Assembly (NCBI RefSeq): GCF_002303925.1
Contig: NZ_MRCS01000024.1
Location: forward strand, 1 to 64,000
Length of the DNA: 64,000 nt
Source: Pseudomonas sp. ACN8
GTDB lineage: Bacteria > Pseudomonadota > Gammaproteobacteria > Pseudomonadales > Pseudomonadaceae
Reading direction: 5' to 3'
The translations under genes and the position numbers were made by a program. Below the pieces are notes generated by a model. That model worked only from the letters and a program-made list of their open reading frames with translations. It made no database searches and was not told where the DNA came from. This document shows positions 58,186 to 64,000 of this stretch, in pieces. Numbering within the stretch: position 1 is the first letter of the stretch; every line of letters begins with the position of its first letter.

Positions 58186-58833
58186 ATGAACATTGAAAAA
58201 CCGAATGGAATACTGACTGCCCACAATCTTATTTCATGCACCGAAGAACTTTCACTGCAAGATTACGACGACTTCACCCATTGCACACAGATAGCCACCC
58301 AGTCCGCAGACATGGTCGGCAGTCGTTTCGCCGACTCGACAACCTGGCTGAATGAATACGTTACGACGTTGAATTTTTTCGGTTGGTCTGTCTATCAGGA
58401 TGCCATCTATACCCGCACTCAACACTCTGTTTCGAAAAGCATTGCCGAGTTTCTGGTGCAAAGCGCTCAAACCATGCCGGATCGCCGACAAGGGAACGCC
58501 ATGATTGACACGCTCGACGCATTGAAACCCAACCAGCCGGCGCTTTATTCACTGGACCAACAAAGTTCCCTGGGAGAGCGTTTTCAAGTAATACCCACAC
58601 GCTACGATTCAAAAGGCTTTCTTGAAATCGCAGTTTTTAATCTTGAGTTAGTGATTACAGTCAAAAAAAGTGGCTTTCTATTTTTCAACATGGAAGACCA
58701 CGCCGCAAAAATCATCCAGCAACGCGTTTATCTTAAACTGGACAAAAACATACTCGACAGCAAAAGATCGCTCATGGAACGCAAGCGGCTCGAAATCAGA
58801 ATGAAGAGATTCGACCTGAAAAAGAGCCATTAA
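58186..58833 (+). CDS. Unknown protein, AT-rich gene inserted between the two cob arms
   Basis: A 215-residue protein I cannot assign. Residues 50-69 read DSTTWLNEYVTTLNFFGWSV, aligning without gaps with 102-121 of the product of 52488-53333 (W, then G at +12, then SV). A hydrophobic beta-rich part (about 145-187, including VFNLELVITVKKSGFLFFN) and a strongly basic C-terminus follow. No signal peptide. Codon use is AT-richer than in the cob genes on either side, and the gene splits cobG from cobL, so it is probably an insertion. Start confirmed by AAAGGAG. Confidence 0.7.
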   Translation: MNIEKPNGILTAHNLISCTEELSLQDYDDFTHCTQIATQSADMVGSRFADSTTWLNEYVTTLNFFGWSVYQDAIYTRTQHSVSKSIAEFLVQSAQTMPDRRQGNAMIDTLDALKPNQPALYSLDQQSSLGERFQVIPTRYDSKGFLEIAVFNLELVITVKKSGFLFFNMEDHAAKIIQQRVYLKLDKNILDSKRSLMERKRLEIRMKRFDLKKSH

Positions 58834-58971
58834 CTGGATAAGCCTCGACCACATTTTCAGACACTGGCGACAGGCGAATACAACCCACACCGCGCTATGA
58901 TGCACAACCGCACAGGTCGACACGGACCGACAGCGTGATGATTTGGCTTCGATTGATAGAAGAGGAACAGC

Positions 58972-60183
58972 ATGACCCCCTGGCTGACAGTGGTAGGCAT
59001 CGGAGAGGAAGGCTTCAAGGGGCTTGGCAAAAATGCCCGTCACGCTCTGCTGAACGCTACTCGGATCATTGGCGGCCAACGTCAACTGGACTTGTTGCCG
59101 GCCTGCATCCGCGGTGCGCGGCAACTGTGGCCCAGTCCTTTCTCCCTTGACCCGGTTTTGACGAAACAGGGGGAACCCGTTTGCGTCCTGGCCAGCGGAG
59201 ATCCGATGTTTTTCGGGGTAGGAGCCAGTCTCTCCCGACATTTATCCAGTGATGAAATGCGAATTCTACCCGCCCCGTCCTCCTGCTCACTGGCCGCTGC
59301 GCGTATGGGTTGGCCCTTGCAGGAGGTGGTCACCCTTTCGGTGGTGGCCCGGCCTGTCGCCGCACTCAATGCCCACCTGTCCAGCGGCGTGCGCTTGCTG
59401 GCATTGAGCAACGACGGCCGCAGCCCCGCCGCCATCGCCGCACTGCTGCGTGAGCGTGGTTTCGGTCCGAGCCGGATAACCGTGCTCGAACATTTGGGCG
59501 GTGAAACCGAACGACGTGTCCACGGTATCGCCAGCGACTGGAGCGATCCGCCGATCGCCGACCTGAACCTGATCGCCATCGAGTGCATCGCCGAACCGAA
59601 CACGTTGCACCTGTCGCGACTGGCCGGCCTGCCAGACTCGGCCTTCCAGCACGACGGCCAACTGACCAAACGCGATGTACGCGCCATCACCCTCGCCCGC
59701 CTGGCTCCGGTGCCCGGTGAATTGTTGTGGGATGTCGGCGCCGGCAGCGGCTCGATCGGCATCGAATGGATGCGCGCTCACCCCGGTTGCCGCGCACTGG
59801 CCATCGAGGCAGATACGGGTCGACAAGCGTTGATCGAACACAACCGTGATGCCCTCGGCGTTCCCGGCCTGCAACTGGTTCGCGGCAGCGCGCCGCAAGC
59901 ATTGGCCGGGCTGGAGCGGCCGGATGCGATTTTCATCGGCGGCGGTGTCACCCGCGAGGGTGTACTCGATACCTGCTGGGCCGAACTCAAACCCGGTGGC
60001 CGGCTGATCGCCAACGCAGTCACCCTGCAAAGTGAAATGACCCTGATGGCCTGGCGCGAGCAACATGGCGGGGAGTTGACCCGCATTCATATCGCCCAGG
60101 CACAACCGCTGGGCGACTTCGACACCTGGCGCCAGGCCTTGCCGATTACCTTGCTGGACGTTACGAAACCCCTCGATGCGTGA
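58972..60183 (+). CDS. cobL: Precorrin-6Y C5,15-methyltransferase (decarboxylating)
   Basis: A 403-residue CbiE-CbiT fusion. The N-terminal methyltransferase (about 1-205; [26 protein letters not shown]) methylates C5. The C-terminal Rossmann methyltransferase (about 220-400; [17 protein letters not shown]) methylates C15 and decarboxylates. AGAGGAA ribosome-binding site. It overlaps cbiD by 8 bp. First gene of the plus-strand arm. Confidence 0.95.
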   Translation: MTPWLTVVGIGEEGFKGLGKNARHALLNATRIIGGQRQLDLLPACIRGARQLWPSPFSLDPVLTKQGEPVCVLASGDPMFFGVGASLSRHLSSDEMRILPAPSSCSLAAARMGWPLQEVVTLSVVARPVAALNAHLSSGVRLLALSNDGRSPAAIAALLRERGFGPSRITVLEHLGGETERRVHGIASDWSDPPIADLNLIAIECIAEPNTLHLSRLAGLPDSAFQHDGQLTKRDVRAITLARLAPVPGELLWDVGAGSGSIGIEWMRAHPGCRALAIEADTGRQALIEHNRDALGVPGLQLVRGSAPQALAGLERPDAIFIGGGVTREGVLDTCWAELKPGGRLIANAVTLQSEMTLMAWREQHGGELTRIHIAQAQPLGDFDTWRQALPITLLDVTKPLDA

Positions 60184-61273
60184 CGAAACCGCCGAACAAC
60201 CCGCCCCCCTGCGCAGCGGCCTGACCACCGGCAGCTGCGCCACGGCTACCAGCCTCGCCGCCGCGCGCCTGCTGCTGGCTGGCACGGCGGCCGATGCGGT
60301 GGAAATCGTATTGCCCAAGGGCAAACAGGTGCCGATGCGTCTGGAATTCTGCCGCCTCACCGAGGACGGCGCCGAAGCGGGAACCCTCAAGGACGCCGGT
60401 GACGATCCGGACGTGACCCACGGTGCCCTGCTCTATTCCCAGGTGCGTCTGAGCAGCGAACCGGGGACGCGCTTCAAGGCCGGACTTGGCGTAGGCACCG
60501 TGACCCGGCCCGGGCTGGTGCTGGGCGTCGGCGAACCCGCGATCAATCCGGTGCCACGCAAAATGATCAGCGAACACCTGGCTCGACTGGCCGACGAACT
60601 CGGCTACAGCGGCGGTTTCGAGGTCACGGTCAATGTCGAGAACGGCGAGACACTGGCACTCAAAACCATGAACCCGCGCCTGGGCATTCTTGGCGGCTTG
60701 TCGATCCTCGGCACCAGCGGCATCGTCCGGCCGTTTTCCTGTGCTGCCTACATCGCCTCGATCCACCAGGGCATCGACGTGGCGAAAACCAACGGTTACC
60801 TGCACATCGCCGCCTGCACCGGCAACGCCAGCGAAGACACCATGCGCCGGGTCTACAACCTGCCGGAAATCGCCCTGATCGAAATGGGCGACTTCGTTGG
60901 CGCCGTGCTCAAGCACCTGCGCAAAGTACCGGTGGATAAACTCAGCCTGTGCGGTGGTTTCGGCAAGATCAGCAAACTGGCGGCCGGGCACATGGATTTG
61001 CACAGTCGCCATTCGAGCATTGACCTGCCGCAACTGGCGCTATGGGCGGCGCAGGTCGGCGCCGATGCGGCGTTGCAGCAGAGCATCCGCGAAGCCAACA
61101 CCAGCCAGCAGGCACTGGCCATGGCCGCCGCGGCCGGGATCGCCCTGGGTGATGCAGTCTGTCAGCATGCTCTGGACTTTGCCCGCAGCGTGGTGCCGGC
61201 GCAGGTTCAGGTGGAAGTCTTCGCCATCGATCGCCAGGGCGGAATCGTTGGCCATGCCGGAGCATTTCAATGA
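60176..61273 (+). CDS. cbiD: Cobalt-precorrin-5B C1-methyltransferase (CbiD type)
   Basis: A 365-residue Cbi[20 protein letters not shown] at the start, [36 protein letters not shown] and [20 protein letters not shown]. It methylates C1, a step done by CobF in the classical aerobic pathway. Its presence next to CobG marks the mixed gene set found in Pseudomonas. It overlaps both cobL and cobK. Confidence 0.94.
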   Translation: MRDETAEQPAPLRSGLTTGSCATATSLAAARLLLAGTAADAVEIVLPKGKQVPMRLEFCRLTEDGAEAGTLKDAGDDPDVTHGALLYSQVRLSSEPGTRFKAGLGVGTVTRPGLVLGVGEPAINPVPRKMISEHLARLADELGYSGGFEVTVNVENGETLALKTMNPRLGILGGLSILGTSGIVRPFSCAAYIASIHQGIDVAKTNGYLHIAACTGNASEDTMRRVYNLPEIALIEMGDFVGAVLKHLRKVPVDKLSLCGGFGKISKLAAGHMDLHSRHSSIDLPQLALWAAQVGADAALQQSIREANTSQQALAMAAAAGIALGDAVCQHALDFARSVVPAQVQVEVFAIDRQGGIVGHAGAFQ

Positions 61274-61992
61274 AGCGCATCCTGTTGCTCGGCGGCGTGA
61301 CCGAAGCCATGGCCATTGCCCGCACGCTGGGACCGCAGCATATCTACAGCCTGGCCGGTGTCGGTCGGGTGCCGACCGATCTGCATTGCCAGGTGCGCGT
61401 CGGCGGCTACGGCGGCGCCGAGGGTCTGGCGCAATTCATTGGCGATGAAGGTATCGACCTGCTGCTCGATGCCACCCATCCCTACGCTGCCCAAATCAGC
61501 CAGAACGCCGCGACCGCCGCGCGCTTGAGCGGCATTCCCTGCTGGGCGCTACGGCGTCCGGCCTGGCAAGCCCAGGCGGGTGATGACTGGCGCGAAGTCA
61601 GTGACTGGCCCGAATTGATCGAAGCCCTGAAGCCCTTCCGTCGACCGCTGTTCACCCTCGGTCGCGAGCCCCTGCAACACCTTGACGAAATTCCCGCGGA
61701 GCAATTCTGGACCCTGCGCGCACTGGACGTGTATCCGGGCAACGAGCGCTGCGAAGTGATCGGCGCACGGGGGCCCTTCCTGATCGACGATGAACGTGAG
61801 TTGTTCGAACGGCGAAATATCGATGTGCTGATCAGCAAGAACAGCGGCAGCACCGCTACTGAGCCGAAGCTGGAAGTGGCGCGGGAGCGCAGGGTGCCGG
61901 TGCTGGTGTTGAAACGGCCGGTGTTGCCTGAGGTAGATCGGGAGTTTCCGGCAGTGGCCCAAGTGCTACGAGCAATAGCGGAGCGGTTATAA
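61270..61992 (+). CDS. cobK: Precorrin-6A (cobalt-precorrin-6A) reductase
   Basis: A 240-residue CobK/Cbi[36 protein letters not shown] and [19 protein letters not shown] are family segments. NADPH-dependent reduction of precorrin-6A. ATGA overlap with cbiD. A long palindrome follows 24 bp after the stop. Confidence 0.94.
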   Translation: MKRILLLGGVTEAMAIARTLGPQHIYSLAGVGRVPTDLHCQVRVGGYGGAEGLAQFIGDEGIDLLLDATHPYAAQISQNAATAARLSGIPCWALRRPAWQAQAGDDWREVSDWPELIEALKPFRRPLFTLGREPLQHLDEIPAEQFWTLRALDVYPGNERCEVIGARGPFLIDDERELFERRNIDVLISKNSGSTATEPKLEVARERRVPVLVLKRPVLPEVDREFPAVAQVLRAIAERL

Positions 61993-62016
61993 ACCTGACT
62001 TTTGCGAACGCCCCAA

Positions 62017-62050
62017 GGACGCCTTCGCGGGCAAGCCCGCGAAGGCGTCC
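62017..62050. repeat. Perfect 16-bp palindrome after cobK
   Basis: GGACGCCTTCGCGGGC and its inverse complement separated by only two A. The core differs from the GGAGCGAGC-type REP elsewhere in the window (CGCGGGCAAGCCCGCG), so it is another palindrome class common in Pseudomonas. No T-run follows, but it may still mark the end of the cob transcript. Confidence 0.85.
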
Positions 62051-62150
62051 TGTCTGGCGACACAGAGACGCGAACCTACAGATCAACAAGACGTTACGCA
62101 CAACTTAATCCAGCAAGGAGGAAGATTCGGGAGATGGATTTTTTGTTCGA

Positions 62151-62345
62151 TTGGCGTTCAGAGACGTCAACCACACCATCCGTGCACGTATCCAAAGTGA
62201 TCCGACATTTGCCCAAGCATTCCGAATCGAAGTCGCTACACTCTTTCATAACGGCGAGCCAGAAATTGCTCAACGCATGTTGGACCTGTTGATTCAGGCG
62301 CTGCGACACCAAACCGCACGCCGCCTTTTTACTTATCGGCCCTGA
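62151..62345 (+). pseudogene. Antitoxin-like fragment (probe addiction/HigA-type module)
   Basis: A 64-codon frame. The segments TIRARIQSDPTFAQAF and VATLFHNGEPEIAQRML resemble the N-terminal half of small chromosomal addiction-module regulators, which normally continue for another 30-40 residues into a helix-turn-helix. Here the frame diverges after about residue 48 and stops. The only start is a poor TTG and no toxin gene is present next to it. Most likely a decayed remnant. Confidence 0.45.
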
Positions 62346-62395
62346 TCAGGCTAAATAGCCCGCGCCTGATCGCCCACCCAAACGGATTTTGTCCC

Positions 62396-62794
62396 ATGTC
62401 CCGACAACGGCTCGCAATTGCCTGGATAGCCTGCTTCGCAGTGCTGTTCAACATGCTCGCCATGCCGATGTCCGGAGCGATGGCGCAAACGGCGAAGTCA
62501 CCTGCCGAACAGTTGTTGTGGGGCAGTTTCTGCAGCTCCAGCGGCACCAGGATGGTGGCGATTTCCATCGGGGATCTTGAACAGAAAGCCCCGCAAAACG
62601 ACGTTCATTCCAACATGCAGCATTGCTGGTGCTGTTCCGGTTCTGCGCCATTGGTGGCGCTGCCGGGGCATTCGCCACAGCTGTATTTTGCGCACTTCGA
62701 ATCCAACCGAAGCCTGCCCGATACCTCGCTCGAAAGCCCGTCACCGCGCCAGCAATGGCCGAGTCTCAACCCCCGTGCGTCCCCTCTGGTGTGA
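62396..62794 (+). CDS. DUF2946 family protein
   Basis: A 132-residue protein with an N-terminal hydrophobic/signal segment (about 7-30, IAWIACFAVLFNMLAMPMSG). A Cys/His patch (MQHCWCCSGS) lies near 84-93. DUF2946 proteins accompany copper uptake and handling genes in Pseudomonas. It precedes a PCuAC chaperone and a second DUF2946 gene, all in one direction. Confidence 0.82.
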   Translation: MSRQRLAIAWIACFAVLFNMLAMPMSGAMAQTAKSPAEQLLWGSFCSSSGTRMVAISIGDLEQKAPQNDVHSNMQHCWCCSGSAPLVALPGHSPQLYFAHFESNRSLPDTSLESPSPRQQWPSLNPRASPLV

Positions 62795-62841
62795 TTCTTT
62801 CTCGCAATTGACTGCGTTTTAAATCGTTCCGGAGAACTGCC

Positions 62842-63321
62842 ATGTTGAACAAACTCATCGTTCTGGCTGCGTTGCTGCTGCCTGCCTGCTTTGCCAATGC
62901 CCACGAATACAAGGTCGGCGCACTGGAAATCGCTCATCCGTGGTCCCAGGAGTTGCCACCCAATGCGCCCACTGTTGCGGCGTATTTCGTGATCAACAAT
63001 GAAGGCAAGACCGCCGACCGCCTGCTCAGCGTCGACACCCCAATAGCGGGCGAAGCGCAATTGCATGAGCACGTGATGCAAGGCGACATGATGAAAATGC
63101 AGCACGTACCGAGCGTGGAAGTGCCCGCCGGAGGCGAGGTCACTTTCGCACCCATGGCCTATCACGTGATGTTGCTGGGCCTCAAGGACCGCAGCCTGCT
63201 CACTGACGGCAAGCGCTTCCCCATGACGCTGCACTTCGAGAAGTCCGGTGACGTGACGGTCGAAGTCGCGGTGCAGAAGCAGGCGCCGGACGCCATGCAA
63301 GCGCACGTGCACAAGCCGTAA
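62842..63321 (+). CDS. PCu(A)C periplasmic copper chaperone
   Basis: A 159-residue secreted protein with a signal peptide (1-20, cut after FANA). The Cu(I)-binding set H-x10-M-x21-H-x-M is exact: H75, M86, H108, M110. The C-terminus is His-rich (QAHVHKP). Such chaperones deliver copper to cytochrome oxidase or other cuproproteins in the periplasm. Ribosome-binding site CGGAG. Confidence 0.92.
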   Translation: MLNKLIVLAALLLPACFANAHEYKVGALEIAHPWSQELPPNAPTVAAYFVINNEGKTADRLLSVDTPIAGEAQLHEHVMQGDMMKMQHVPSVEVPAGGEVTFAPMAYHVMLLGLKDRSLLTDGKRFPMTLHFEKSGDVTVEVAVQKQAPDAMQAHVHKP

Positions 63322-63342
63322 TCGCCTGAGCTGAAAACGCCC

Positions 63343-63825
63343 ATGCGCCCGCTTAGCGCCAGGTCATCCAGGTCATCCAGGTCATCCAGGTCACGCGATC
63401 AGACATTGAGCCTGACACGCGGCAGCTGGATCAGCCTGTTCGCCATGCTGATGATCTTTATCGGTCCGCTGATTTCTCAGTCGATGCCGATGGATTCGCG
63501 CGCCATGTCGATGACCATGCCTGTGGGTATGAGCATGGACATGCCGATGGATATGTCGGCGATGGAGCATGCCGACCATGCCACGCAAGCCACGCAAGCC
63601 ACCGCCGAGCATTGCCCGCCAGCCCCCGGCCACCATGTGCTGTGGGAAAAATGCGGCTATTGCAGCCTGCTGTTCAATTGCCCGGCACTGACCGGTGGCC
63701 TGTCTTTCGCCAACTTCGTTATCCCGCCCGTCAACACCTTCACCGCCCCCTCCCCACGCTTGGGCCATGCCCGGCAATCCTTCTTCCCCGGCGCCCGCAC
63801 CCGCGCCCCGCCCGTCGTCGCGTAA
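63343..63825 (+). CDS. DUF2946 protein with Met/His-rich region
   Basis: A 160-residue protein. The first 20 residues are a Ser/Arg run encoded by a 9-bp tandem repeat (CCAGGTCAT, about 3.5 copies, 63361-63392). A membrane helix (about 30-47) is followed by a Met-rich stretch (about 48-75, with MSMDMPMDMSAMEH), a His/Thr segment and WEKCGYCSLLFNCP with three Cys. The pattern suggests copper binding. A TonB-dependent copper receptor often follows in Pseudomonas but would lie beyond the window. The exact start is uncertain because of the repeat. Confidence 0.75.
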   Translation: MRPLSARSSRSSRSSRSRDQTLSLTRGSWISLFAMLMIFIGPLISQSMPMDSRAMSMTMPVGMSMDMPMDMSAMEHADHATQATQATAEHCPPAPGHHVLWEKCGYCSLLFNCPALTGGLSFANFVIPPVNTFTAPSPRLGHARQSFFPGARTRAPPVVA

Positions 63826-63872
63826 ACACTCACTTCTGATTTCACACGGCCCGCAAGACAGCCAAAGCAACC

Positions 63873-63962
63873 TGTGGGAGCGAGCTTGCTCGCGAAGAGG
63901 GAGTGTCAGTCAACGTTGATGTCGTCTGGCACACCGCTTTCGCGAGCAAGCCCGCTCCCACA
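63873..63962. repeat. REPIN at the right edge
   Basis: Left core TGTGGGAGCGAGCTTGCTCGC, right core GCGAGCAAGCCCGCTCCCACA with one changed base in the stem. The last 38 bp of the window show no gene. Confidence 0.88.
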
Positions 63963-64000
63963 GGGACAGCCTCAGACTGCCGGCCGTGTCGTTTACGACT

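Noticed and set aside
1-64000. tRNA, rRNA or prophage genes
   Set aside because: No cloverleaf-like tRNA, rRNA signature, integrase or phage structural gene was recognised by reading; a tRNA scan was not possible.

Overview
The window is chromosomal DNA from a Pseudomonas, most likely of the P. fluorescens group. Three things point there: high-GC coding sequence with Pseudomonas-typical proteins; many REP/REPIN palindromes with the GGAGCGAGC..GCTCGC core in the intergenic spaces; and long runs of genes in the order I recall from P. aeruginosa (RIO kinase, thiolase, SDR; then speA, sui1, NUDIX, DUF2333, gcbA, MCP, dsbD, aroQ, accB, accC, prmA, DUF3426, dusB, fis, purH, purD, retS; then cobJIHG/cobL-cbiD-cobK). 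No rRNA, tRNA, CRISPR array or prophage was seen.

Layout. 0.1-7.3 kb: RIO-family kinase, Cache chemoreceptor, and a fatty-acid-type module of thiolase, long FabG and MaoC hydratase. 7.3-8.1 kb: a REP-derived 69-bp tandem array followed by a long dispersed intergenic repeat. 8.1-22 kb: a Flp/Tad pilus locus with its regulators (receiver protein, flp, rcpC, tadZ, tadA, tadB, tadC, pprB, fppA, tadF, pprA, tadG). In this locus the outer-membrane secretin gene rcpA is reduced to a 33-codon remnant between rcpC and tadZ, tadD is not visible, and a shortened second copy of the array-plus-repeat block sits in the tadC-pprB gap. 22-28.5 kb: two DUF4136 lipoproteins, cmoM, a MazG-like gene, a small membrane protein, a MATE transporter, and a vgrG-tap pair with no effector gene beside it.

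28.7-52.3 kb is conserved housekeeping: polyamine synthesis (speA), Sui1/YciH, c-di-GMP synthesis (gcbA), a CtpL-like chemoreceptor, DsbD, AroQ, acetyl-CoA carboxylase subunits, PrmA, DusB-Fis, PurH-PurD, RetS and a MarC protein. 52.4-62 kb carries cobalamin corrin-ring genes in two arms: cobG-H-I-J on the minus strand and cobL-cbiD-cobK on the plus strand. Two AT-richer unknown genes sit at the edges of the minus-strand arm and look distantly related to each other. 62-64 kb ends with an antitoxin-like fragment and a copper-handling trio (DUF2946, PCuAC chaperone, Met/His-rich DUF2946).

How the parts relate. The pilus locus, GcbA and RetS all bear on the sessile/motile switch, and two chemoreceptors are present. 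The clearest anomaly is a Flp/Tad apparatus that keeps its pilin, peptidase, ATPase, inner-membrane platform and two-component regulators but has lost its local secretin. All functional names rest on reading the translated sequences; no database search was run.
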